DNA of 49,733 bases. Source: a virus. Below are positions 1 to 10,386 of the stretch, piece by piece. Position numbers and translations under genes: made by a program. The DNA is taken from positions 1-49,733 of IMG/VR virus record IMGVR_UViG_3300046529_000469; one strand, 5' to 3'. The notes beneath the pieces are model-generated. The model ran no database searches and was not told the origin of the DNA. It worked only from the letters and a program-made list of their open reading frames with translations. The first letter of the stretch is position 1; the number at the start of each line of letters is the position of its first letter.

Positions 1-300
1 AGGCGACTTTCGCCCTGGCCCTTACAATCTGTCGGTGACGGGCGGCTGGTTGCCGGATGGCGCCGCTTGGAATTGGTGGCAACAGGGATACGACCCGATC
101 ACCGCGCCACGGTCGGCAATGGTCGAGGCTTGCGTCTCGGCCTATTCGCAGACCGTGGCCATGTGCCCTGGCGATCACTGGCGGCTCAACTCAAAGGGCG
201 GGCGCGACCGCGTCAAGAATTCGGCGCTGTCCCGCCTGTTGCGCTATTTCAACGATTATCAATCAACAAGCGATTTCATGCTCAATGCAACGCGCTCGCT
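1..300. repeat. Terminal repeat, left copy (circle junction)
   Basis: These 300 bases recur at the right end (49434-49733) with six substitutions, at 124, 160, 239, 244, 262 and 289. All six fall at synonymous positions of the portal gene. The overlap shows the contig closes into a circle of about 49.43 kb. Physical terminal redundancy would be identical, so the differences point to two co-existing variants in the sample. Confidence 0.93.
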
Positions 301-1375
301 CTATGAGCACGGCAACACCTATGCGCTGGCGTTGCGCAACGATCGCTACGAGGTGGATGAGCTCCACCTGATGGACCCGCTGATGTCGCAGCCGCGGCTC
401 GCGGTCAACGGCGAGATTTTCTATCAACTCTACGGCAACGACGTTATTCAACGCCGCCTTGGCGCCGACAATCAGTTGTTGGTGCCGCAGCGCGACGTGC
501 TGCATATCCGCTTGCATACCAAGCGATATCGCCAGCCGACACCGCTGGTGGGCGAGTCGCCGATCGTTGCCGCCTATGCCGACATCGGCGCCGGCGCAGC
601 TATCGTCAATCAGCAAGGGTCGTTCTACACGAACGAAGCGCGGCCGAGCGCCGTGCTCTCGACCGATCTCATCCTCGATAAGGATCAGGTTCAGGCGTTG
701 CGCGACCGCTGGAACGAGCAGGCGAAGGGCCTCAAGCAAGGCGGCACGCCGATCCTCACCGCCGGCCTCAAGGTGCAGCCGTGGGCCGTCGGCGGGCGCG
801 ACGCGGCGACCGCGGACGTTCTCAAGCTGACCAACGAGCACATCGCGCTCGCCTTCCGCATTCCGCTGCAAATCTTCGGGCTCGGCACCAGCGGGTTTTC
901 GTCCACCGAATTGCTGATGCAGAGCTGGATCGCGAGCGGGCTCGGCTTCGCGCTCAACCACATCGAGGAAGCCATCGGCGCGATGTTCCAGCTCAAAGGC
1001 CAGCCGGACGAGTATGTGGAATTCGACACCGGCGCGTTGCTGCGCTCGGCGCAGAAAGACCGGATCGACTCGCTGGCGCGCGGCGTGCAAGGCGGCATCT
1101 ACGCGCCCAACGAGGCGCGCGAGATGGAGGGCCTCGAGGCCGTGCCATTCGGCGATGAGCCGCGCGTGCAACAGCAAGTCGTGCCCTTGAGTCAGGTCGG
1201 CAAGATCCCGGCCGCGCCTGCGCCTGGCGCGCCGCCGCCGGCGCCCACCGACCAGCCGAAACCGGCCGACCAGCCGAAGCCGCCGCAGAAGGCCAGCCGC
1301 GATGACATACATCGAGAAGTCGGAAACATCTTTGCCAACGCCGATCGGATCGGACGCCGCCGAATGTCTGCTTGA
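2..1375 (+). CDS. Portal protein, HK97 family (5' part cut by the window)
   Basis: The portal forms the dodecameric ring at the capsid vertex through which DNA is packaged and ejected and to which the neck binds. The frame is open from base 2. Joined to the right end (GTG at 49378) the full protein is about 476 aa, normal for HK97-type portals. The body resembles Phage_portal (PF04860): an N-terminal segment with '[12 protein letters not shown]', a central basic part and a Pro/Ala-rich C-terminus (about the last 60 residues). It lies after the capsid gene and a small charged protein. Its last 74 bases overlap the following collagen-like gene in another frame. The family call rests on sequence style and gene order. 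Confidence 0.9.
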   Translation, partial: GDFRPGPYNLSVTGGWLPDGAAWNWWQQGYDPITAPRSAMVEACVSAYSQTVAMCPGDHWRLNSKGGRDRVKNSALSRLLRYFNDYQSTSDFMLNATRSLYEHGNTYALALRNDRYEVDELHLMDPLMSQPRLAVNGEIFYQLYGNDVIQRRLGADNQLLVPQRDVLHIRLHTKRYRQPTPLVGESPIVAAYADIGAGAAIVNQQGSFYTNEARPSAVLSTDLILDKDQVQALRDRWNEQAKGLKQGGTPILTAGLKVQPWAVGGRDAATADVLKLTNEHIALAFRIPLQIFGLGTSGFSSTELLMQSWIASGLGFALNHIEEAIGAMFQLKGQPDEYVEFDTGALLRSAQKDRIDSLARGVQGGIYAPNEAREMEGLEAVPFGDEPRVQQQVVPLSQVGKIPAAPAPGAPPPAPTDQPKPADQPKPPQKASRDDIHREVGNIFANADRIGRRRMSA

Positions 1376-2312
1376 GGCGTGGCGCGAAGTCCTGGCCGAG
1401 GTGCTCGACAACGCCCGGTGCCAGTGGCAGCGCGAGCACGCCCTCGCCCAGGCGCAGACCGCGGCCACGCTGGCCGAGCTCCGCGCCGAGGTCGCGATCG
1501 CCCGCACCGATATGCGCGAGATGGCGGCCGCGCGCCTGGCCGAGCTCCGCAGCGGGGCCGATGGGGCGCCCGGCCCGACCGGCGAGCCCGGTGCGCCCGG
1601 TGCGCCCGGCAAGGAAGGGCCGCCAGGCGCGTGCGGGGCGCCCGGTGAGCGCGGTTTGCCCGGCCCGCTAGGTGACATAGGCCCTCCCGGCGAACGCGGC
1701 CCAGCGGGCGACCGTGGCGCGCCAGGAGGCCAAGGCGAGCGGGGCGAGCCCGGCCCGGCCGGCCCGACCGGCGAGCGCGGCGAGAAGGGCGCACCGGGGG
1801 CGTTGCGCGCGGTCAAGATTTTTGCCGCCGGCGCAGTCCATTACGAGGGCGAGCTCGTCGCCGCCGCCGGCAGCACTTGGCAGGCGCGCCGGGATACCGC
1901 GGCCGCGCCGCCGCATGAGGATTGGGCGCTCGTTGCCGCGGCCGGGCGCGACGCGCCGGTCCCGGTCGTCCGCGGCACCTGGCGCGAGGGCGAGAGCTAC
2001 CGCGCCCTCGAGGTCGTTGCATTGAACGGCTGCGGCTTCATCGCCCGCGCCGACAATCCGGGGCCGTGCCCTGGCGACGGCTGGCAATTGATCGCGTCGG
2101 CCGGGCGGCCCGGCAAGCAGGGACTCCCCGGCGGCAAGGGCGAGCGCGGCGAGCGCGGCATGCCAGGCATGGCGGCGCCGGCGCCGGCGATCGTGGCCTG
2201 GCGCATCGATCGCAAGACCTACACGGCAACGCCGCTCATGGACGACGGCAACGCCGGCGCGCCGCTCGAGCTGCGCGAGCTGTTCGCTCAATTCCACGGT
2301 GAGGCCGGCTGA
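1302..2312 (+). CDS. Collagen-like virion protein with two small beta modules
   Basis: This 336-aa protein has an N-terminal helical, coiled-coil-like part (residues 20-84), a run of G-X-Y collagen triplets (about 85-167), and two similar Trp-containing segments resembling carbohydrate-binding CBM5/12-type folds (about 170-266, with '[12 protein letters not shown]' and '[10 protein letters not shown]'). A second short G-X-Y run (266-290) and a C-terminal tail follow. It overlaps the portal 3' end by 74 bases and its stop overlaps the connector ATG. Collagen-like triplets usually make trimeric rods in phage fibres. Between portal and connector it is more likely a head or neck decoration, which is inference. 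Its exact start is uncertain because the Shine-Dalgarno sequence is weak. Confidence 0.75.
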   Translation: MTYIEKSETSLPTPIGSDAAECLLEAWREVLAEVLDNARCQWQREHALAQAQTAATLAELRAEVAIARTDMREMAAARLAELRSGADGAPGPTGEPGAPGAPGKEGPPGACGAPGERGLPGPLGDIGPPGERGPAGDRGAPGGQGERGEPGPAGPTGERGEKGAPGALRAVKIFAAGAVHYEGELVAAAGSTWQARRDTAAAPPHEDWALVAAAGRDAPVPVVRGTWREGESYRALEVVALNGCGFIARADNPGPCPGDGWQLIASAGRPGKQGLPGGKGERGERGMPGMAAPAPAIVAWRIDRKTYTATPLMDDGNAGAPLELRELFAQFHGEAG

Positions 2313-2941
2313 TGGCTGACATCATCACCAAAATCCTAACGCCCGCCGATACCTACGATCTGCTCACGCTCGACGCGATCAAGCTCGCAATGGGCATCCC
2401 GCCAACGGACACGAGCCAGGACGCGCAGCTCGCCGAGGACATCACGCGCTATTCCGATGTCATCTCGTCGCTTTGCAATCGCGTCTTTGCCCGCGAGGAG
2501 GTGCGCGAGACGTGGCGCTGCCTGGGCTCACGCCGCATGTTCTTGAGTCATTGGCCGGCGGCCGAGGCGGACATCGCGTCGGTCGAGTCGCCGCGCGGCT
2601 CGACGCTCGATCCGAGCGTCTACGAATTCGAGGAGCAATCCGGCAAGCTCGAGCTGTTCGAAACGCGCAGCGAACCGATCGTTGTCACATATACCGGCGG
2701 CTACAATCTGCCCGAAGATGCGCCGCCGGCATTGCGCCAGGTTTGCGAGATCATGCTGCTCGAGGGTCGCGCGTTGCGGCGCTCGTTCGGCTCGAGCGGC
2801 ATCCGGTCAATTTCACATCGTGAAAGCCGTGTGATGTTCTTCGATCCGCTCGTTTCGGGCGCGCGAGCGGCCCAGCAATTCGGCTATTCGATCAATTCGA
2901 TCAATTCGCTTTTGTCCGCCTACATCCGCTTTGAGGTTTGA
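2312..2941 (+). CDS. Head-tail connector (gp6-like adaptor)
   Basis: This 209-aa protein is expected to form the adaptor ring beneath the portal. The start 'ITKILTPADTYDLLTLDAIKLAMGI' region, shown here only by its key words, is typical of gp6-like (QLRG) connectors: a short N-terminal 'LTLDAIK' helix, a middle with 'LSHWPAAEADIASVES' and 'VVTYTGGYN', and a late helix 'ALRQVCEIMLLEGRALR'. The ATG overlaps the stop of the preceding gene by one base (TGATG). It is followed at once by a stopper-like and a terminator-like protein, the usual neck order. Confidence 0.85.
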   Translation: MADIITKILTPADTYDLLTLDAIKLAMGIPPTDTSQDAQLAEDITRYSDVISSLCNRVFAREEVRETWRCLGSRRMFLSHWPAAEADIASVESPRGSTLDPSVYEFEEQSGKLELFETRSEPIVVTYTGGYNLPEDAPPALRQVCEIMLLEGRALRRSFGSSGIRSISHRESRVMFFDPLVSGARAAQQFGYSINSINSLLSAYIRFEV

Positions 2942-2943
2942 CG

Positions 2944-3315
2944 ATGACGATCGGCGGCGGCGTCAACTTCTCGACCATGGTTTTGAGTCCGGCGTTCGAT
3001 GTGTTCGCACGGCCGGTCACGTTCTATCCGTATGTCTCGCAGCCGGCGGGCGCGTCCTTTCTCGGCCGCGGCTACTACTGGAGCGGGCCGGTCGATATCC
3101 AAACCGAGGACGGTGCGATCTATTCCGATCAGAAAACCGCGCTCGATATCCGGGACGTAGAATTCGCCGAGCTGCCGCAGCAAGGCGATCGCCTCGTTAT
3201 CCCCGAAGCCGACGCCGGCCCGGCGCTCGGCGAATTCGAGGTCGTCGATATCGACAGCTACGATGGCGGCATGACCGTGCTCACGCTGCGCAAATGGTTG
3301 CCGCCGGCGCCATGA
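2944..3315 (+). CDS. Putative head closure (stopper) protein
   Basis: This 123-aa beta-rich protein has 'GRGYYWSGPVDIQTEDGAIY' and ends 'TVLTLRKW'. It occupies the slot where lambda gpFII-like head closure proteins sit, between adaptor and tail terminator. A TTG at 2938 would give two more codons. ATG 2944 is preferred because GAGG lies seven bases upstream. Its stop overlaps the next ATG (ATGA at 3312). The function is inferred from size, composition and position and not from a recognised signature. Confidence 0.6.
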   Translation: MTIGGGVNFSTMVLSPAFDVFARPVTFYPYVSQPAGASFLGRGYYWSGPVDIQTEDGAIYSDQKTALDIRDVEFAELPQQGDRLVIPEADAGPALGEFEVVDIDSYDGGMTVLTLRKWLPPAP

Positions 3316-3947
3316 GCATCTCGGACACGCAGAGTTATTCCGCGATCATCCGGGATGCGCTCTATGCCAAGGCGGTGACGCTGCCGTTCTTTGCCGGCTT
3401 CACGTCGCGCCGCTGCCGGCAGCTCCAAATCCAGCCGCAGTTCATCCCGTATCTCGGCGTCTACATCGTCGAGGAAGCGATGGCGCCAGACGGCGAATAT
3501 CAGACCAGCATGATCCGGTTTATCCATTCGCTGTGCATTGGTTTCTCGGTCATCATCAACAACAACGATCAGGTCGAAGGCGAGCTCAAAATCGACGAAG
3601 CCTTCTGGGCGTTGATGAATGGCATCTGGCGCGATCCCAAGCTGACGAATTTCTGGTTTTCCAGCTTGCCCGACAACGTCACGTTTCGCGGCGTCGAAAA
3701 AGGTACGCGCCGGCACAACTTCGGAACATCCGGGACCAACGAGACGCCGTTCGCAGAGTTGCAATATGACGCCTGGGTCGTCTACGGCGCCGAATACGGG
3801 CCGATCATTACCGACGATCTGTTGCGCATGCATGTCGAGATCGTCCCGGTTGAGGGCGACGAGGCGGTGCCGCCGGCCGACGCGGTCCAACGCATCATCC
3901 GCGAATATGAGTTCACGCCTGCACAAGGAGGAAAGACCAATGGTTGA
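3312..3947 (+). CDS. Putative tail terminator / neck protein
   Basis: This 211-aa protein starts at ATG 3312, translationally coupled to the gene before. It lies between the stopper-like protein and the DUF2635/tail sheath pair, the position of the tail terminator in contractile phages. No catalytic motif is visible. It has a mixed alpha/beta look with 'FFAGFTSRRCRQLQIQP' and 'QYDAWVVYGAEYGPIITDD'. Its end overlaps the next gene by eight bases, inside a strong AAGGAGG ribosome-binding site. The role is positional inference. Confidence 0.6.
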   Translation: MSISDTQSYSAIIRDALYAKAVTLPFFAGFTSRRCRQLQIQPQFIPYLGVYIVEEAMAPDGEYQTSMIRFIHSLCIGFSVIINNNDQVEGELKIDEAFWALMNGIWRDPKLTNFWFSSLPDNVTFRGVEKGTRRHNFGTSGTNETPFAELQYDAWVVYGAEYGPIITDDLLRMHVEIVPVEGDEAVPPADAVQRIIREYEFTPAQGGKTNG

Positions 3948-4248
3948 GGTAAAGCTAACCGAGCGTCAAAAGCTGGTCGCCGAGCGCCAGGCGCAACTCA
4001 AGAGCCGGCTTCCGAAGCCCGAGGTCGTGCGCGTCGAGCCGTCAACCGACGTGCTGCGCAAGGCGGTGCGCCATCCCCGCGGCATCGGCTTCCCGCCGAG
4101 CGGCGCGGTCGAGTGGCCGCTTGACCGCTTCACCAAACGGCGGATCGCGGACGGCACCGTAAAGGTCGTTGGCGGCGAGAAGGGCGAAGCGCCCAAGCCT
4201 GCGCAGGCTGCGCCCGGCGGCCCGCCGCCGCCGAAGCCGACCGCCTAA
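3940..4248 (+). CDS. DUF2635-like protein preceding tail sheath
   Basis: This 102-aa protein starts at ATG 3940 behind AAGGAGG. An upstream in-frame start would run through the previous gene, so it is rejected. The core 'RGIGFPPSGAVEWPLDRFTK' followed by RRIADGTV resembles DUF2635 (Mu gp38-like): a Pro-Pro-Gly turn, a Trp-Pro and a terminal 'RR..DG.V'. In Mu-like phages this family sits directly before the sheath gene, as here. The N-terminus (residues 6-25) is charged and helical and the C-terminus is Pro-rich. The role is unknown. Confidence 0.7.
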   Translation: MVEVKLTERQKLVAERQAQLKSRLPKPEVVRVEPSTDVLRKAVRHPRGIGFPPSGAVEWPLDRFTKRRIADGTVKVVGGEKGEAPKPAQAAPGGPPPPKPTA

Positions 4249-4278
4249 TCCAACAATCAATCATTAGGAGAAAGTGCG

Positions 4279-5844
4279 ATGCCCATCAGCTTCAATCAAA
4301 TTCCTTCAAATATCAAGGTTCCCCTGTACTGGGTGGAGGTAGATCCGTCGAAAGCCGGATTGCCGCAGCTCGGGCTGCGGGCGTTGCTCGTCGGCACCGC
4401 GACCGCCGGCGGGGACGCGCCGCACGACATTCCGATCGCGGTCGGATCGCAGGCGCAAGCCGACGCGCATTTCGGCCAGGGCTCCGAGCTCTCGCGGATG
4501 TTCAAGGCTTACTACGCGAGCAACCTGGCCAACGAGGTGTGGGGCCTGCCGGTCGCCGAGCCCAGCGGCGGCACCGCGGCCACCGGCAAGATCATCGTCA
4601 CCGCGGCGCCGACCGAAGCCGGCACGATCCATCTCTACATCGCCGGCGATCACATCCCGGTCAATGTCGGCGCCACCGACACCGTCAACTCGATCCACAC
4701 CGCCATCTCGTTTGCAATCAACGAGAACTTTGATCTGCCGGTGCATTCGGTCGGCGGCCCGACCGACGTGACATTGACCGCCGAGTTCAAGGGCGTTCAC
4801 GGCAACGAGATCACGGTCGCGCTGAACTACTACGGCAGCATCGGCGGCGAGCGCCTGCCGCCCGGTCTGATCATGACGCTGCCGGCCGGCGGTGTGCTCG
4901 CTGGCGGCGTCGGCGTGCCGGTGTTCGATGCTGCGATCTCGAACATGGGCGAGCAGGAATTCGAATACGTCGCCATGCCCTACACCGACTCGACCTCGCT
5001 GTTCGCGTGGGATCAGGAATACGGCTTCACCGATGGCGGTCGATGGGGTTGGATGCGCGAGCATTTCGGCCACGTCTTCTCGGCCAAGCGCGGGCTCTAT
5101 ACCGACCTCATCACGTTCGGTAACACGCAGAATTCCGGCGTGATCTCCGTGCTCGGCTTCGAGGTGGCGAGCCCGTCGCCGTCGTTCGAATGGGCCGCGG
5201 CCTATTGCGGCAAGGCGCAGCGCGCCCTCATCGACGACCCGGCGCGCCCGCTGCAAACGCTCTCGCTCAATCAGATCAAATGCGCGCCCTTGCACAGCCG
5301 TTTTGATTTCGAGGAACTCAACTCGCTGGCCGAAAACGGCATCGCGATCCAAAAGGCCGGCACCGACAACCAGCCGATGATCGCGCGAGAGCAGACGCTC
5401 TATCAGCTCAACCTCTATGGCCAGAGCGACGACGCCTATGAGCTCGTGACCACGCTCGCGACACTGGCCAAGCTGTTGCGCAATCAGAAAGCCGCGGTGA
5501 CCTCGCAATTCCCGCGCTGCAAGCTCGCCGACGATGGAACGCGCTTCGGGCCGGGCCAGGCGATCGTCACGCCCGGCATCGTTCGGGCGGCATTGATCGC
5601 GCAGTACCGGATGGACGAGTTCAACGGGCTGGTCGAGAACGTGACTCAGTTCAAGAACAACCTTCTGGTGGAACGCAACGTCAACGATCCCAACAGGCTC
5701 GATGTCCTTTATCCGCCGGACCTCATCAATCAACTGCGCATCTTCGCGGTGCTGGCGCAGTTCCGCCTGCAATACGACCGCGGCATCGACACCACCACGC
5801 TTCCGCCGATCGGCGTTACCGGCACGCTGCCGGCGGCGGCCTAA
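4279..5844 (+). CDS. Contractile tail sheath protein (Mu gpL-like)
   Basis: This 521-aa protein polymerises around the tail tube and contracts on infection. The N-terminus 'ISFNQIPSNIKVPLYWVEVD' is the classic Mu gpL-type opening, and the C-terminal domain contains 'GPGQAIVTPGIVRAALIAQY', typical of sheath proteins. Length matches the family. The ATG follows TTAGGAGAAAG. It is followed by a tube protein, and the two genes make the phage a myovirus. The middle (about residues 100-230) is an extra beta-rich domain that probably faces outward. Confidence 0.92.
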   Translation: MPISFNQIPSNIKVPLYWVEVDPSKAGLPQLGLRALLVGTATAGGDAPHDIPIAVGSQAQADAHFGQGSELSRMFKAYYASNLANEVWGLPVAEPSGGTAATGKIIVTAAPTEAGTIHLYIAGDHIPVNVGATDTVNSIHTAISFAINENFDLPVHSVGGPTDVTLTAEFKGVHGNEITVALNYYGSIGGERLPPGLIMTLPAGGVLAGGVGVPVFDAAISNMGEQEFEYVAMPYTDSTSLFAWDQEYGFTDGGRWGWMREHFGHVFSAKRGLYTDLITFGNTQNSGVISVLGFEVASPSPSFEWAAAYCGKAQRALIDDPARPLQTLSLNQIKCAPLHSRFDFEELNSLAENGIAIQKAGTDNQPMIAREQTLYQLNLYGQSDDAYELVTTLATLAKLLRNQKAAVTSQFPRCKLADDGTRFGPGQAIVTPGIVRAALIAQYRMDEFNGLVENVTQFKNNLLVERNVNDPNRLDVLYPPDLINQLRIFAVLAQFRLQYDRGIDTTTLPPIGVTGTLPAAA

Positions 5845-5888
5845 CTTTCGTTCCTCGCATCATCAACCCGTAAGCAAAGGAGAAACCT

Positions 5889-6254
5889 ATGGCCCAACTC
5901 TTTGCGGGCACGGCCTTCCTCTGGGCCGACAACCGACAACTGGCGTTGCGCGGCAACTTCACCGTCTCGCCGAGCAACGTCGAGCGCACCATGATCGCAG
6001 GCCAGGACCGCGTCCACGGCTATCAGGAGCTGCCGCGCGTTCCCTACATCGAGGGCGACATCTCGACCACGCCCGACTTGTTGATGGAAACACTCGAGGC
6101 GGAAACTGACGTGACTGTCATCGCGCAGCTCGCCAACCGCAAGCAGTACACGCTCATCCAAGCGTCGTGCAAAGCCGGGTTCGATATCAATACCCGCGAC
6201 GGCCAGGCGCGCGTCCGCTGGGAAGGCGTGCAATGCGACGAGAGCTCGTGGTGA
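5889..6254 (+). CDS. Tail tube protein (Mu gpM-like)
   Basis: This 121-aa protein forms the inner tail tube inside the sheath. Features of the Mu gpM-type tube family (PF10618) include 'ALRGNFTVSPSNVERTMIAG', a mid segment 'PYIEGDISTTPD' and a C-terminal 'GQARVRWEGVQCDE'. Length is typical. A good AAAGGAGA ribosome-binding site precedes ATG 5889. The gene sits directly after the sheath gene and before the tail assembly chaperone, the standard order. Confidence 0.92.
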   Translation: MAQLFAGTAFLWADNRQLALRGNFTVSPSNVERTMIAGQDRVHGYQELPRVPYIEGDISTTPDLLMETLEAETDVTVIAQLANRKQYTLIQASCKAGFDINTRDGQARVRWEGVQCDESSW

Positions 6255-6258
6255 GCGC

Positions 6259-6639
6259 ATGAACATACCCGTCCGCGAAGGGTTCGTCGCCGAGCAGCCG
6301 GTGGCGCCGGAAGCCGCGCCGGCCGCGGCGCCGGCGCGCGTCGAGACCTGGCCGATTAAGGTCAAGCTACTCCATCATCCGATCCGCAATCATAAGAACG
6401 AGGAAGTCCACGAGATTTCGTTCCGCGAGCCGACCGCCGCCGACATCATCCGCAACGGCAACCCGTGCCGCATCGATGCCGATTGGGAAATCATCATCGA
6501 CGACCGAAAAATGGCGGCGATGGTGGCGACGCTCGGCGGCATCCTCACGCCCGAGGTCGAGCGGCTCGATCCGCGCGACTTCGCTTCGTGCGCCTTTAGG
6601 CTGCGGGGTTTTTTTCTGCCGGAGCCGGCGGCCTGGTAG
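6259..6639 (+). CDS. Tail assembly chaperone, short form (Mu gp41-like)
   Basis: The 126-aa zero-frame product has an Ala/Pro-rich N-terminus and a conserved body ('ISFREPTAADIIRNGNP', 'MAAMVATLGGILTPEVERLD') like Phage_TAC_7 (PF10109) chaperones. It ends at TAG 6637 just after a T7 run. Tail chaperones usually come as a short and a frameshifted long form that bind the tape measure protein during tail assembly. The long form is listed separately. Confidence 0.85.
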   Translation: MNIPVREGFVAEQPVAPEAAPAAAPARVETWPIKVKLLHHPIRNHKNEEVHEISFREPTAADIIRNGNPCRIDADWEIIIDDRKMAAMVATLGGILTPEVERLDPRDFASCAFRLRGFFLPEPAAW

Positions 6640-6815
6640 GCACCGACGCCGGCGACAACTTCGTGCTCGACTGCTACTGGCTCGCTCGTTGGTATCACCA
6701 ATGCCCCGACGTTTTTCTGTCCATGCCGATCTCGCATGTGCAGACGCATCTCAAATACACGCACCGCATCGGCGAGCTCAGGCGCCAGGCAAACGCCGAC
6801 CGCGAGGATCGTTGA
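6259..6815 (+). CDS. Tail assembly chaperone, -1 frameshifted long form (Mu gp41/42-like)
   Basis: Slipping back one base at T_TTT_TTT (6609-6615) moves translation into a frame open to TGA 6813. The product is about 185 aa. The added part runs SAGAGGLVGTDAGDN, then 'FVLDCYWLARWYHQCPD', and ends in a basic helix. The extension has no start codon or ribosome-binding site of its own and lies directly before the tape measure gene, as in Mu and many other tailed phages. That frameshifting occurs is inference from this layout. Confidence 0.8.
6609..6615 (+). promoter_or_regulatory. -1 ribosomal frameshift slippery site T_TTT_TTT
   Basis: In the zero frame the codons are GGT TTT TTT CTG, giving the canonical X_XXX_XXX heptamer. 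The following bases are very GC-rich (from 6619) and could pair to stall the ribosome. The -1 frame downstream stays open for 66 codons to the tape measure start. Confidence 0.85.
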
Positions 6816-6818
6816 ACA

Positions 6819-9128
<2,310 letters not shown>

Positions 9129-9134
9129 CGATCG

Positions 9135-9725
9135 ATGCTGATCACCGATCTACCCAATACCAAATGGCGCGATGAGTTGTTGCCCGCATCCTTCCGCGGC
9201 GCGTTCTTTCACGTCGAGGCGGGTAGCAAGGAGTCGGGGCGCGCGATCGTCGTGCATGAGTTCCCCAAGCGCGACCTACCCTATCCCGAGGACATGGGCC
9301 GGCGGACGCGGCAATTCTCGGTGCGCGGCTATTGCATCGTCTATCCGGTCAACACCGGCGAGCCGCTCTATAACCGCGACTACCGGATCGCGCGCGATTT
9401 GTTGTTCACCGCGCTCGAGGAGGAAGGCAAGGGCGTGCTCCAATTGCCGACTATCCCGCCGATGCTGGTGGTCTGCCCGCAATACCGTTGGACCGAGGAG
9501 CAGAAGCTCGGCGGCTATTGTACGTTTGATATGACCTTCGTCGAGTGGGGTGACCCGCCCGGCGCCGCGCCGACCGACTCACGCGACGAGCTCATCAATC
9601 AATCGCAGGCGGTGACCGCCCGCATGCTCGAGGTCATGAAAGGCAGCGACGCCGCGATCCGCGCGCTCGCCGGACTGCCGCCGCGCGCACCGGCGGTGAC
9701 GCCATCGGGCGTCGGCCATGCTTAA
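9135..9725 (+). CDS. DNA circulation protein N-terminal part (Mu gpN-like, split)
   Basis: This 196-aa protein resembles the DNA_circ_N domain (PF07157) of Mu gpN: 'WRDELLPASFRGAFFHVEAG', 'GRAIVVHEFPKRDLPYPED' and 'CTFDMTFVEWG'. In Mu gpN is one protein of about 490 aa in the upper baseplate or tail hub. Here the conserved C-terminal part is a separate gene that overlaps this one by eight bases. The name is historical and the structural role is baseplate assembly. Confidence 0.85.
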   Translation: MLITDLPNTKWRDELLPASFRGAFFHVEAGSKESGRAIVVHEFPKRDLPYPEDMGRRTRQFSVRGYCIVYPVNTGEPLYNRDYRIARDLLFTALEEEGKGVLQLPTIPPMLVVCPQYRWTEEQKLGGYCTFDMTFVEWGDPPGAAPTDSRDELINQSQAVTARMLEVMKGSDAAIRALAGLPPRAPAVTPSGVGHA

Positions 9726-10386
9726 AAGCGAAGCGATCGAAGCCGCCGGCATCTTGCAGCGCAGCCTGGGCGTGCTGGTCGCCGCGGTTCCGGCGCAAGG
9801 CCGCGCGGGCTCCGATCTGCGCCTGGCGTGCTTCGCGTTGCAGGCGAATGCTATGCGGCTCATCGGCGCTGACGCCGCCGGGCCATACCTCGCCAATTGC
9901 TTCGACCTCGCGCGCGCGGCCGGCGTGACGCAGCCGCAGCTCGCCCGAGTGCGCGTCTCGACGGGCGCCGAGCCCACGACGATGAGCGGCGCGACGCGCA
10001 TCAAGTGGTCGATCATCGGCATGTGCTTGGCGGCCGAGGGGCGCGTGATCTCGGCGATGACTTTCACCAGCCGCGAGGACGCCGACGCGCTCAAGCTGCA
10101 AATGAACACGGTCTTTGCACAAGTCGAGGAAGCGGTCGCCGACGCGATGGATCAGATGACGTTCCAGGCAATGGTCTCTTTGCACGCCAGCATCATGTTT
10201 TATCTGGTCGAGACGGCGCGCCCGCTGCCGCGGCTTCTGCAATTCGCGTTCGCGCTGCCGATGCCGACGCTGGTCATGGCCTATCGGCTTTATGCCGACG
10301 CCAGCCGCGGCGACGAGCTTAGAGAAGAAAATAAAGTGGTTCATCCGGCATTTGCGCCGCCGGCCGGCCTGGCGCTGTCGGCTTAG
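9718..10386 (+). CDS. DNA circulation protein C-terminal part (Mu gpN-like, split)
   Basis: This 222-aa protein starts inside the end of the preceding gene. Its C-terminus 'LREENKVVHPAFAPPAGLAL' matches the terminal motif of gpN-like proteins (N..VHP.F.P...L). The N-terminal part is helical ('AIEAAGILQRSLGVLVAAVP'). Together with the previous gene it makes about 418 aa, close to a full gpN. No frameshift signal joins them, so they appear to be two genuinely separate subunits. Confidence 0.78.
   Translation: MLKSEAIEAAGILQRSLGVLVAAVPAQGRAGSDLRLACFALQANAMRLIGADAAGPYLANCFDLARAAGVTQPQLARVRVSTGAEPTTMSGATRIKWSIIGMCLAAEGRVISAMTFTSREDADALKLQMNTVFAQVEEAVADAMDQMTFQAMVSLHASIMFYLVETARPLPRLLQFAFALPMPTLVMAYRLYADASRGDELREENKVVHPAFAPPAGLALSA

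Noticed and set aside
1-300. Exact physical terminal redundancy of the virion genome
   Set aside because: The two copies differ at six bases, which packaged redundancy would not.
263-1816. Long minus-strand open frame (517 aa) opposite portal and collagen gene
   Set aside because: It mirrors two well-supported plus-strand genes, is Pro/Arg-rich and has no recognisable domain. GC-rich coding DNA commonly gives such antisense frames.
4306-5772. Minus-strand open frame of 488 aa opposite the tail sheath
   Set aside because: The sheath gene on the plus strand is certain and the antisense product has no domain or ribosome-binding site.
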